A DNA stretch of 64,000 bases from Shinisaurus crocodilurus. Taxonomy: Eukaryota; Chordata; Lepidosauria; Squamata; Shinisauridae. A model generated the notes under the pieces. That model had not been told where the DNA came from. It was given only the letters and a program-made list of their open reading frames with translations, and did not search any database. Made by a program: the position numbers and the translations under genes. The stretch spans positions 186,041,868 to 186,105,867 of the forward strand of contig CM037880.1 in the NCBI GenBank assembly GCA_021292165.1, read 5' to 3'. The first letter of the stretch is position 1. Each line of letters begins with the position of its first letter. Positions 46,354-57,584 of the stretch are shown piece by piece.

Positions 46354-48733
46354 TCCCCCCCACCTTCGTTACACGTTCTACATACAATTTCAACATATTT
46401 ACATGGAAAACCTTCTGCCTCCCCGGCTGCCCCGGGAAAGCCACTTGATAATTCACCTCCCCCGACCTTCCAATGACTGTCCCTGGGCCCTCCCACTTCA
46501 AGCACAGTTTGTCCGTCTTTTGGGGGCGCAGTACCAACACCTGGTCCCCCACTTCAAAAGTCCGTGGTACAGCCGTCCTGTTGTACCACGCGCTCTGCCG
46601 CTGCTGGGCCGTTTCGAGATGCTGCTGCGCCGTCTCCCTCACCTCTCGAAGAACAGTCTGGAGGTGTTGCATGAACGTATGCACAGGCATGGAGGCTTCT
46701 GCGGCAACCCCCTCCCATTCCGCCCGCAACAGAGCCAAAGGTCCCCGGAGCTCCCTCCCAAACATCAGTTCGTTGGGGGAGAATCCCAGGCTTTCTTGGG
46801 GGGAGTCCCGGTAGGCAAACAACAAGTAGGGGAGGGCTTGATCCCAAGTCCCAGGGTGCTTCGCCGCATATGCCCTGATCATTTTTTCAAGAGTCTGGTT
46901 GAAACGCTCCACCAACCCATTGGTCTCGTGGTGATATGGCACCGAAGTCAGGTGCTCCACACCCCCCAGTTCCCACATTTTTTTAAACAGTTTGGACACG
47001 AAGCCCGTGCCGCAGTCCGAAACCACCGTGTGGGGCATTCCTAGGCGGGCGAAAAGAGAGAGGAGAGTCTTAGCCAGGCTGGTGGCGGAGATGGAGGCTA
47101 AAGCAAAAGCCTCTGCATAACGGGTGGCAAAGTCAACCACAGTCAATATGAACTTCTTCCCTGTCTTGGTGGGGGGATTCAAGGGTCCCACGATATCCAT
47201 CCCTATCCTTTCAAAGGGGATGCCCACAGTGGGTAGGGGTTGTAGGGGGGCTTTCGGATGCTCCCGGTTATGCCCCACCCGCTGGCAGACATCGCAGGAC
47301 CGGCAATATTCCCGCACTTCATTTGCCACCATGGGCCAGTAAAACCCTTCTGTAACCCTGGCCAATGTCCGTTTCTGTCCCAAGTGACCTCCCCACGCTA
47401 CATCGTGGGCCAGCTGCAGCACAGCCTGGCGGTACTTCGCAGGCACAACTAATTGTCTTTTTCTTGGTTGGGGACCCGGTTCAGTCCTTGGGCAGAATTC
47501 TCGGTAGAGGGCCCCTGCCTCCCACAAAAACTGCTCTGACTGGTCCCCTACCCCGGGCCCTTGACTGGCCCGATCCCGACATCCCTGGAGGGATGGGTCA
47601 CTTTGTTGCTCCTCTTGAAACGCCCTCTGAGTCCCAAAATCTCGGGCCATTGGCGCAAACCCCCCGGGGTCTTCCTTTCTCCCCACAACCGTGGGAAGCG
47701 GCGGGGGACGGCTGGCTGCCTCTGCCGGGGCCACTTTACTGCGACCGGGGGAGGGGACCGGGGACCTGGGAGGCTGCGGGGCAGGGGCAGGGGCTTGCTT
47801 GGCCCGATGCCGGGTCACCACCCCCACCTTGACCTGGGCAGCCCGGAACGCAATGTCGTTCCCAATGATGATTCCCCAGTCTTGTTGTCCATGCACTATA
47901 ACATCCATCTCCCCTTCCCACCCCTTATACTTGACCCAGACCCGGGCGAGGGGAACGGCTATGTTGGGAGAGTTATAGGGCTTTATGGCGCAGGTGCGCC
48001 CTTTTAGCAACTGTCTCTTCTTCACCTTATTCCGAGGTAAAGCAGTGATGTCCGCCCCAGTGTCCCTATACCCCACATGGGAAACATTGTTTACAGAGAT
48101 GGACTCACAGAATTTGTCCTGGCTCCACCGCAGCTGCTCCGGTGAGGCAATGCGCATCAATGATGCCTGGGAGATGGCCCCTAGCGAATGCTGTCCTCCG
48201 CTCCTCAGGGACCGCGCTGCATCTTCCCCGTCTTCCTCGAGGGACGAGCTGGACTGCTGATCCTCCTCGTGTTCCTCCGGTTCGCGGGACTCTGGAGCCA
48301 GCATCCGCCCCACCTTGCCCGGCGACGTCTTGGCGTTACGGCTCTTCGCGAGGAGTTTGGGGCAGCTCCTCTTGAGGTGCCCCGGCTCTTTACAATAAAA
48401 ACATCCGCTGGCGCTGGCGCTGGGGCTTTCTTTGGACTTGCCCAGGGCTCCCTCCCGAGGTTTGGAGTTGCCCTTTTCCGCGCTCCCCTTTGGCCCGCCA
48501 CGATTGAGGTTGCCCCCCTTTGTTCCTTTGGGCTGCCGATACAGTCCCATTTGGTCGGCCAACTTGCCCATTTCCCTACAGTTTGGGGGGTCCCGATCCC
48601 TCACCGCCGTAGCTAGGTCCTCAGGGATAGTGGCACAAAATTGTTCCTGGATCATGAGCTCCCGCACCTCCGCCAAAGTGGTCTTCCCGGTGGCCCCGAT
48701 CCATGCGTCCCACACCTGCCCCAGGTGCGCCAT
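46322..48733 (-). pseudogene. Gag C-terminal part, protease and integrase
   Basis: An 803-codon frame. It opens with the second half of a SCAN-like domain (EVRELMIQEQFCATIPEDLA), then a CCHC knuckle (CFYCKEPGHLKRSC), then aspartic protease with DTGADITALP, then integrase. The integrase has an HHCC zinc module (HDVAWGGH, CRSCDVC), a DD35E core (GMDIVGPL, VVSDCGTGF, NGLVERFNQTLEKM with 35 residues between the second Asp and the Glu) and a GPY/F-like module (LKWEGPGTVIGR). The usual DQG near the second Asp is DCG. Placement of integrase directly after protease is the key feature. The frame ends at 46322, overlapping the RT frame. Confidence 0.92.
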
Positions 48734-48742
48734 CCAGGAGGC

Positions 48743-49384
48743 CTACGTGTCCCCTGGGGTAGGCTGCCCGTAACGAAATTTACGGCGACAATGCTCAGCG
48801 GTGAGGGCAAACCTCTCTCTCACCGCTTCTTTGAACGCCCCATAGTCCAAGGGAGCAGTTTGGGTGTGGATACCCAGGAGATCAGCCAGTTCCCCGCTGA
48901 CCTGAGTCCTCAGGGCAGACATCCTTAAGTTGTCCGGCACCCTCTGCTCTAGGCAGGCAGCCTCGAACAGGGTGAAAAAGATCAGTACATCCTGTCCCGA
49001 CTGGTAGGTGGGGAATTGCTTCCTGTCCCATTTGGGGGTTGTGGTGCCCCCACCCTGGGGTGCAGGGGTTCCCCCTTGTCCGGTGCCCATGGTCAGCCTG
49101 GCCAACTCCAGCTGCATCTGTAACATTTCTTGTTGATGCTGCATCAACTCCCTGGCTTGTTGCCAATTGAGTTGGGGAAAGAGGGCATCCAACCCTCCTC
49201 CCCCCATGGCTCCGCCAGTAACCCTTCTGCCGAGGTCTTCTTCCGTCTCTGGGTCCCTTATCTCACTTCTCCGGCCGCTACTGGTAAGGCTGGGGCTACC
49301 CCACTGCTTGGGTCCCTGCCCTCCTAACAACGGTGAGGGGGCTTCCCCCCTTCCTGCCTTGCCGTCTTCGGCCGCACCACCCAC
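48743..49384 (-). pseudogene. Gag N-terminal part with first half of SCAN-like domain
   Basis: A 213-codon open frame ending at TAG (48743-48745), in the same frame as the next block. It contains a Gln/Leu-rich helical segment (LNWQQARELMQHQQEM) and then AVRERFALTAEHCRRKFRYG, the start of a SCAN-like capsid domain. The likely start is the ATG at 49207-49205; an earlier ATG at 49458-49456 lies in another frame and leads to a short peptide, so the 5' end of gag is uncertain. Gag would form the particle shell. Confidence 0.8.
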
Positions 49385-49544
49385 TCCATTGTGGAGGTCT
49401 GGGTTGGGGTTTCTGGGCTGCTCACTAGCTCCACCTGCTCTTGGCTCAGACTATTCATTTTTCCTTGCTCTGAGCGCTCCCCAGCAATCTACTAGCCTGC
49501 CCGAAGTCCTGTTAGTTCCGACTGTCAAATGTGGTTTCCAATTG

Positions 49545-49562
49545 TCCCGTCGCCTGCCACCA
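49545..49562 (-). promoter_or_regulatory. probable primer binding site
   Basis: Directly inside the 5' LTR on the minus strand, starting TGGTGGCAGGCGACGGGA. TGG fits the CCA end of a tRNA, but I cannot match the rest to a vertebrate tRNA 3' end. Confidence 0.6.
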
Positions 49563-50297
49563 TGTGAAGGATCAGCAACCGGATCCTTTGCGTGAGTTCG
49601 GCAACTCTAGGGTTAATCGGCCGAGCAATACAGCTCGTATCGGCTTTCAGTACAATAGGAAAAACCACAACCCTTTGTATGCCCAAATAAGGCTTTTTAT
49701 TTGTTTATACAATAATCAGATCGGAACTATCAGCCTTCTAAGAACACGTTTACAGTCAACACAACCTTAGCTGACCCGCGTCTTACCCAATGAGCGGGCT
49801 CCGTGGCTAGTAGATGGAATCTGGTCAATATCCTCACATCAAAGATACTACTTCTAGTCAGTTTCAGCCCAGCTCCCGATCGGCGCTTCCTAGCGGAGAA
49901 CGGTGCACCTGGACGGCTTCTGCTTAGGAGGATCTGGCCCCGTGGTTCCCAACAACCCACTACCGGAAGGGAGAGGGGTTTTCTACCCCGGTTTTCCCGC
50001 TCCCCCCGCCCTCTGGGTCAGGTGGGGGCTTGCGCCTGCCCCTTCGTTCATGTGGGCTTATTCCTGCCTGGGAAGACGGTGACGTAGTGATACTTTACAG
50101 CTCTTTGAGACTGCCCTGTTTGGTGATGGTCCTTGATGGTCCTTCCTGGACGTTTGTGGATCTCTGCCGAGGTCCTCCTTTGTTGGGGCTGATGACTTGT
50201 CTGGGTACTCCCTGGTGACCTCCTCCCTCCTCCCTTGCACCCTCCCTTGGGGAAATGTGTGTGCGTGTGTGTAACTGGGGTTTGGGCTTTCTCCACA
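49563..50297 (-). repeat. 5' LTR of the Gmr1-like element
   Basis: 735 bp; differs from the other LTR by four substitutions and one inserted T near 50104. It holds the promoter and the minus-strand AATAAA at 49696-49701. Confidence 0.95.
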
Positions 50298-50302
50298 TTA
50301 TT

Positions 50303-52550
50303 TATTAAATTTTTATTTTAATACGGTATATCCACAAAGATCTACCTGGTAGGGGCAGGCTAGGAAACAACTAAATACATCAAAAGATCTTTCTCGAAGT
50401 ATGTGTATCTGTCTGTGTGGCTTATAATAAAAAGTGCAAGCCAACAAATACAACTGTGATGTTTAACCTTCTAACTCTGTAGCAGGAACTGATCAGCTTA
50501 AAAAAAAGGAAACTGAATAAGAAACGTAAGTGAATAACAACTTTTTAAAATTCAAGCATTTTTAGAAGTGAGATTTTAACTATAACCATTGGAGAGAAAG
50601 GTGCAATATTTCTAAGACAACAGGAATCTTTATAATTCAAAGTGAGCATTAAAGATAAATGCAGGGACAGAAAATAGGAACAACAGAAATCCTCCAATAT
50701 GTACTCCAAACCCTCTCTGCCCCTATAAAAGAAACATCTATCACATTATTTTTAAAGTGCTTGTTTAGGGCACTAGAGAAAAAGCTTTATGAAGTGTAGG
50801 CTTCCTTCTTCTGTAAGGGCATTTTGCTCAATACCAAGATCTTCTCATGCTTTACTATTTACTTCTCAAACACTCTTTATCCTAGAAGTTTTGTATTAAA
50901 CTCTTTAAGAGGCTCAAAAGTGTAAATGCACTGTGTCACTGAAGCCTGATCTGAACAATGGCTGGTATTATCACATGGTAAAGACTAGTACAATAGCATA
51001 TTAAATATCCTGCTGTATTCTTGGCTTCTCTCCCCCACTCTATTTTAAAGAAAAACCCTGGTGTTCTCTGCAGTATTTTGAAGAAAATGCTGAATGAAGT
51101 AACAAAGTCTGAAGTGGCTTAGTGGTAGGCTTTGGTCATTTACTGTTGACAGCATGGCTTTATGTTACACATAGTATTTTTAGGCTTTTCACTAATCCCT
51201 CTTCTTTTGCATTCCAAACCTTATGTTACTTGAGAATTTGACAGGAAGTTTCATATGGACAAGGCCTTCCACATATTGGCAGCCAATTACCAGATCAAAC
51301 ATACCAGAATGAAGCTTTCCATCCAACAAAGACTAAGTGAACAAATACAAACAAATGCACAAAACAAGGGGAGAAATACAACTTTCATGCTCAATGAGTT
51401 TGATTCTTTAACCCCATGGACCCACCGAAGTAAGGACTGTCATATATGCATGACAAAACCATGTAGTAGTTCTACACTATTAAAAAAATGTCATTTATCA
51501 AAAACTCATCTATAAACCAATCCTTAGGCTCCAGTTGTCAGCATGTCTTTAGTTAATAGGCTTTTCAATGAAACACTGAAATGAATTGCTACAATCACAT
51601 AAGGAGAGGAAAACCTAAGCTGACACACTAACAACACTACTATATGCAGGTTTGCAGGGAATGCCTAAGTTATCTTCAAATCCTAACTACATCCACATTT
51701 TTATAGTCTGCAAGGACATCCTACAAATGCCTATAATCACCAAACTGTAGAACTAGCAGTGGCTGAGAAGGTTAATTAATACAACAGTTAACGGCATAAT
51801 AAGAGCTGTTAATATAGAACCATCTGCTTAACACTGAACGATGACGAGTAAAAATTCCAGTTGCTTATTTTAACAGAACCATAACAGTATTCAACAAACT
51901 TGACAGAAAATTACAAATAAGAGCTGTGACAGCAATCTCATGTATGGAAAATTGTTCTCATGTATTTTCAAGTTCAAATTTTACAGTAGATTAGGTTCTG
52001 AACAAGAGGATGGAATATGTTACATCACGTAAAAGATTTGATAATTACAGACTGTTCTTTTCATACTTACAAAGTAGTACTACCATCTAGATTACTGGTA
52101 AGTCCATCGACAGAGACAGAGCCAAATCCTTCAACATGATCTAGCAGAGGAAACCCAGCAGCTTAAACCCTTGCTTTTATCACCGTCTGCTTGTACACAG
52201 TCTTCTGTTTGAAAGAGGAGTCGGTAGGTCACCTTGTTCATGGCCCCAGAAGCCCATCAGTGTCTTCCTAAGATGATGCTATTTCAGTCCCCCATTATTT
52301 GATCTCAGAACTCATCTGGGGAAAAAGTACATAGTACCGTCTTTTCAGGACAGTACCACTTCAGATAGGAGACAGATCACACCTTGCTTTAAAAAATAGT
52401 AATAATCAAAATATTCCTACACTTCACACTGAATGGTACCCATCAGGAAGGAGGCTGGGCTAAAACCTTTCTCTACAACACACCAGCTTTCGTGTGCAGG
52501 GAATATTTTTTTTAATCTTGTGATTCTGCAGTAATTATCCTGAAACCTCA
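50303..52550. other. unique DNA, no gene recognised
   Basis: About 2.2 kb of AT-rich sequence. A plus-strand frame at 51255-51515 has no recognised family and no splice context. No repeat identified. Confidence 0.35.
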
Positions 52551-52554
52551 TATT

Positions 52555-52620
52555 TTATTTATTTATTTATTATATTTATACACCACCTTTTTTCCTGCAA
52601 GGAACCCATATGCAGTATGA
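52555..52620 (+). mobile_element. MIR-like SINE, short fragment
   Basis: 'ttatatttatacaccacctt' and 'ttcctgcaaggaaccca' match the beginning of the copy at 18560. Confidence 0.45.
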
Positions 52621-53595
52621 ACGAAGAAATGGAGGATGTGCCATCACTCCCATAATTCCCCTTTGAGTTCCCTGGTGCTTCACAAGAAGTGTGCACTTTC
52701 TAAATCTACCCCACCCCAGTCCACTTTACCTGTACACAGTCAGCCATTCACATTACAACTGGGGAGGAGCCAGAGATGCTCTGGGATTCTACCCAGTGCT
52801 GGCCACCATACAGCTGACTGGTGAAGGAAACAGATGCCAAACTTTTTTGTTGTGCTTTTACAAAACTATACTTTACTAGCTTCTTGTATCTATCTTGTCT
52901 GGTTTCAACAAGTCTGAACCAATATTCATATTGGTTAGATAGAAACATTTTTGATTGTGCACAAATTAGACTTTCTTTTGAAGTCACAAAGCTCATGTCA
53001 GACCACATTGACTGAACAGTGCAGCTGTCATTATAGGCAAAATGGGTTCCTGTCCTAATCCTGCTGTGACCTCAGAGCAGAGCCTGAGAACCTGTCAGAA
53101 AGGTGCTCTCACAGCACACGACATCAAGCAACAGCTGCACAAGTTAGGCAAACTGCAGCAGTGTTTTTTGTTTCGTTTTTTAAAATACAGTATTGCTCTG
53201 GACAGACACTGCTACTGAGTAGTAGAGGATATCAAACACCTCAGAAATACACAAGCATTTCACTGTATTCAGAAGAAAATATAGAGAAACTGCATTCACC
53301 ACTACCTAAAGCAGCTCTTTTCAAATTTAGGTAATTAATGATGCACTGACTCCAAGGTAACATTTCCTATATCTTTCTTTTTTATTTTTAAACAGTAGGC
53401 TGGCTTTAAGAAACAGACCAAACAGAAGACCTTGTTCTAGCAGGGTCTTCTCATTAGGTTTGATTGGATTCTGCCTGACTCCCCAACTGTTATTATATTA
53501 TCTGCCATCTCCTCACGTTTTTTTTTTCTTACTATGAATGAACAGAACTGTCCTCCATTTTTGTATTTATTTTGGTTTTTGGATATTATGGTGTT
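52621..53595. other. no gene assigned; minus-strand open frame
   Basis: A minus-strand frame at 52748-53008 (86 codons, MWSDMSFVTSKESLICAQSK at its start) has a plausible coding look, but no homology, start context or splice pair could be established. Confidence 0.2.
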
Positions 53596-53599
53596 ACAT

Positions 53600-53935
53600 T
53601 TTGTGTGTGTGTGTCTCTTTTTTATTACTTTACTTTAAATTTTAAAACTATAACATACAATATAACATAGATACCGGTAACTATTCATTCTTCCAAAATT
53701 GCATTGAATCTTGTGAAGGTATCCACCCTTTCCCTCTTACTAAAACAAAATATATAAATCTGCCCCAAATATCTTTAAAATCATTCAATTTCAAGAATCC
53801 CCTTTTAACTTTGATACTACATGTTAATTTATCATTAATGGTGATGCTCCATACTTCTTAGTACCATTCCTCTATTTGGTATTCATATCGCATTTTCCAT
53901 TTTCTAGGTATCATTAACCTTGCTGCTGTTAATAA
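53600..53935 (-). mobile_element. possible L1 3' fragment
   Basis: T-rich start then 'gaaggtatccaccctttccc' and 'accttgctgctgttaataaa', the look of a reversed L1 3' region. Compare 41530. A low-confidence family call. Confidence 0.4.
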
Positions 53936-53954
53936 ATGAGAAAGAGAGAGAGAG

Positions 53955-54120
53955 AGAGAATTTCATAGATTTCATAGATAGAGTTGGAAGGAGCCTACAA
54001 GGCTATCGAGTCCAACCCCCTGCTCAATGCAGGAAACTAGAGGAGGGGTCTCCCATCCAAGTAACAACCAGGCCTGACCCTGCTTAGCTTTCCACACTCA
54101 GACAAGCTGAGCCAGCATAA
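53955..54120 (-). mobile_element. 5S rRNA-derived SINE, second copy
   Basis: Reverse orientation: 'tcatagatagagttggaagg', 'tcgagtccaaccccctgctc', then 'tcccatccaagtaacaacca' and 'cctgaccctgcttagctttc'. End points correspond to the copy at 38524. A GA-rich tract adjoins its tail end. Confidence 0.85.
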
Positions 54121-54403
54121 GCCACAGGCCTGAGAGGGTCTGTGCTGTGTGCTGGTCAGTTTCAGCCAAAAGGTCAAAAGTTTAGTTAGAATATAGGAGT
54201 CAGGATGTCATCTCAGGAAGCCAAAGGTTTGTAGGAGGCTCAACTGAAGGTTAGAGGAAGAATTTAGGAAGAGAAATTTAGGTTGCAAAAGTGAACAAGA
54301 AACTACCCTCCTGATTGGTTGGAGTTGGGGAGGGAAAAAAATTCTAATTTTTAAGATATAAAAGCCTAAGGCAGAAACAAGGAGAAGAAGAGAGACAAAG
54401 ACC

Positions 54404-54811
54404 TGATTCGCACATTACATCAATTCCTGGGGTTGTTTAATCCAGGAATTGGTGGGGTTGTGTGGCAGCAAGCAAGCTGCCTCCCACGTACTTGTCGCTT
54501 CTGCTTTCAATCAACAACCCAGGAATGCCCTGTTCCCAGGTTAACGTGACATCTGAACCTGGACTCTGGCTTGTATAGGGGTTAAACAACCCAGAGTTTA
54601 ATCCAACAACAAATCCTGGGTGATTATTGGGTTGAACTGTGTTCGGATGTCACGATAACCCAGGAACAGGGTGTTCCTGGGTTGTTGATTACAGTTGATC
54701 AAAAGTGTAAGCAACCACTGCATGGGAGGCAGCGCACTCACTCGCTGTTGCATGGACCCATCAATTCCTGGATTAAACAACCCAGGAACTGGTGTGATGT
54801 GCAAACCAGGT
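54404..54811. mobile_element. fold-back DNA element
   Basis: A 408-bp palindromic element. The ends 'acctgattcgcacattacat' and 'ggtgtgatgtgcaaaccagg' are inverted copies, with repeated internal 'caattcctgg' and 'aacaacccaggaa' motifs in both orientations. The terminus recalls the element at 57585. Confidence 0.65.
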
Positions 54812-54979
54812 CAGAGAGAAGGAAAGAAACCCAGAGGAAAGAGAGAGTCAGAGTTGGTGGAGAACTGGGTGAAAGAGTACTGGACCTATGACAGCAAGAT
54901 ATTGGCTGGATAAATGACCTGGATATAACAGGGACACCATGTAATTAGATTAGCTGGATGGTTTTTTAAATCCCTGGTA

Positions 54980-55024
54980 TCATGATCATGATCATGATCA
55001 TGATCACCATCATCACCATCATCC
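54980..55024. repeat. (ATGATC)n and (ATC)n microsatellite
   Basis: Four to five TGATCA units followed by ATC/ACC units. Confidence 0.9.
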
Positions 55025-55279
55025 TAGTGCGCCTATGGTTCTTTTGTGTTGTGTATGTGCATCCATTCAGATTTTAAAACCTTTTCCTAACAAAATTTTT
55101 CTTCAGTAACATTTTAAACTTTGCTCTTTGAAGCTTTGTGGTCTCTTTTCTTTTTGGATTACCCATCCAATGTCTAACAGTCAACCCACACACTACATAA
55201 AGTAGATACCTGAAACCCAGAGAGTTTTAAGTTTGGTTTAGTGGAGCCAGCCAGAGGTAAAAAAAAGTTTTCCACCTGG

Positions 55280-55545
55280 TATTTTCATAATTACCCGTGC
55301 CAGGTGCAGGTTGCTGTGTCATCCAAACCTGGAGAGGTGGGCAGCGGGGATGGCTTCCAAACCACCCTGCAACCCATGGCTTATTCTAGGGTTCCAGGGT
55401 AGTTTGGAAGCCAACCCCACCACCCACCCTTCCCTGGTTCAGGTGCCTGGTGCGGGTAATTATGGAAAAGGTGCGCGTGAGGCAGGGAAAAGAAGCAACC
55501 ATGGCTTCTTTTCTTTCCCCAATCACGCGAACCCAGTCACTATTT
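55280..55545. mobile_element. fold-back DNA element, relative of 33570
   Basis: Shares 'gtgtcatccaaacc', 'ggtgggcag', 'tggcttccaaaccaccctgc' and the end 'cgcgaacccag' with the copy at 33570-33915. Confidence 0.6.
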
Positions 55546-55769
55546 TGCCTGCTTTCTCTTCATAAAAACAACATTCATAAAAACCATTGCAAATTGAACA
55601 GTCACAGCAAAATACAAAAAAAGTTATGCCTAAGGCCTGATAAAAGATAGAGGTTTTACCATTCTCAATGGTTCAGCAAAGAGCTAACTTTTCTAACCTC
55701 TTTGGCAAGATAAGAAGGTTAAACAGTGTTGAAGGTATGGCTGATATAACCTGTTTCTGGCCATCTCTA

Positions 55770-56130
55770 TCCTCGCTTGGATGGGATGGATCACAAAGGG
55801 TGACCAGACCTTAGCTGTTGAGTGGGTTCATGCTAGGAGAGGTGGTCCTTCAAAGTATGAGGGTCTCAGGCTGTGCCAGGTTTTAAAGAGCTAAAACTAG
55901 TCACTTAAATTGGGCCTGGAAGCAAATTGGTAAACAATGTTAACAGGTGCAAAAGGCAGTGAATATGTGCACACCCACAGGACATGTTAGGTGACATACA
56001 GTGCTCTGCACCAGCTGAAGTTCCCAAATTACGTAGAGTGCAAAGCAGAATATCAAGCAATATTCTGCCACATTGAGCAGTAGTTAGTAGTTCCTGGCAG
56101 TGACACCGCAGCATGTTCCCAAACTATGAC
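55770..56130 (-). mobile_element. CR1/L2-like LINE fragment, decayed
   Basis: 'gccaggttttaaagagctaa', 'aaattgggcctggaagcaaa' and 'gcaccagctgaagttcccaa' correspond to the minus-strand fragment at 12555. No frame. Confidence 0.5.
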
Positions 56131-57584
56131 ATAAATTTGCACACTTGCACTTGCCTCACCTTCCCTGTCAAGAGTAAACCATTGGGAAAATCTGACTGCA
56201 AGACCTAGCATTGCAATGTGTCAGACACACAATTCCTCATGACATGGAGTGGGCTTCTTTTCCTTCTAGCAACTACAGAGCAGCCACTTTCTATTTGAGT
56301 ATTCACACTCGCTTTTTGTCTGACAGCAAAAGCCAATACAGATAAGGTCCTTTTCTCAACCCAGCATACGCAGTGAAGTTGTGCTGCTATCATGCTTGAT
56401 TTGCTGAACATTTGAAAGCACACTGCTGCTGCTGCTACTCCTCCACATGCACTGTATATCACAGGATTTATATCTACCTATGGTCTTATACCATTTGTTT
56501 TCTCAACTCAACATACTTTCAAAATATATTATTAAATGAAATAAGCAGCTCATCTGAACTAAAATATCAGATGCTGCATGTAATAGCAAAAGAAATATCA
56601 AGTTGAAGAAAGAGCAGAAGATCTGAAAGAAAGCCACTTTTCTACATCTGATACAGTCTGAGAACGCTGCCATTTTCCCAATGAATTAGTTCATTATCCT
56701 GTGACTGTTGTTAGGTGTAGTAGATCATAGCAATGGCCATGTTTGCTAACAATTGCCTTTCTTTCCTCTTTAATATTTTTAGATTCACAATGGAAAAAAA
56801 ATGACCATCTGCTTTGTTTCAGGCCTGGACAGCTTCTTGCTTTCTCACAACAGGTAAGCACAAGCAGAGAATGCTGCTAGGATAGACAAGACCCTGCCAG
56901 AAATGAATACTACCAGTTTCAGCTATTGTCTTAGGAATTTCCCATTTTCTACTGACCATGGCTTTCTGCCAATATCTAATTAAGACACTTTAGACTACAA
57001 AACTGAGAAAGATGTGTCTTTTATTTAGCCCATAGGGCATTACAAATATTGCAACCCAGCTTCTAAACAACACGTTGCTCTTCAGACATGGTGTCCAGGG
57101 CAAAAATGATTTACAGTTTCATGTCATAACATGCCAGGACCTTTGGTTACCTGGGTGAATCTGTTGCTGTTCTCATTAGAAAGAAGAAAGTGAAACACCA
57201 AGCAGACTATGTTAATGAGATTATAATCAGGCCTAGAGCTTTCAGTTTATATTTTCCAGTGATAAAGTATACAACTTAAAATAACCACCAAAAGTGGCAA
57301 GACATTTCTCCAACTCTTATGTCATTCAGCTCTTATAGAATCCTTGGCAGGTAGACAGAAGAGAAAGCAAAATAAAATATTATTCATCAATAGTATCTGT
57401 TAAATAGTCATGTTCTCTAACAGCTGTACAGAATAATACCTTGTTAAATTTTTAGACATGGCATACAACTTGTTAGTAAATATCCAAAGACACAGGAACA
57501 CTGAGCAGTCAAAACTACAATTTTATAAAGCATGCTTGAGCATATATATTTTCCTAACTGGTGAGAGGTCAGCATATAGTCAGT
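56131..57584. other. unique DNA, no gene recognised
   Basis: No repeat family recognised. A minus-strand frame at 56205-56462 shows nothing identifiable. Confidence 0.3.

Larger units (their letters stand above)
44077..50297 (-). mobile_element. full-length Gypsy retrotransposon, Gmr1-like, integrase before RT
   Basis: A 6221-bp element with two LTRs (44077-44810 and 49563-50297) and a perfect 5-bp target duplication TTATT (44072-44076 and 50298-50302). Genes lie on the minus strand in the order gag (with SCAN-like domain and CCHC knuckle), aspartic protease, integrase, reverse transcriptase, RNase H. Ordinary Ty3/Gypsy elements have integrase last; this order is that of the Gmr1 group. The LTRs differ by four substitutions and one base of length, so the insertion is recent. 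Coding is broken by a TAG in gag, a one-base frame offset between integrase and RT, and another inside RNase H. Confidence 0.92.

Noticed and set aside
46229..48616. Long plus-strand open frames opposite the Gypsy pol region
   Set aside because: They are antisense shadows of the GC-rich gag-pol frames and have no domain content.
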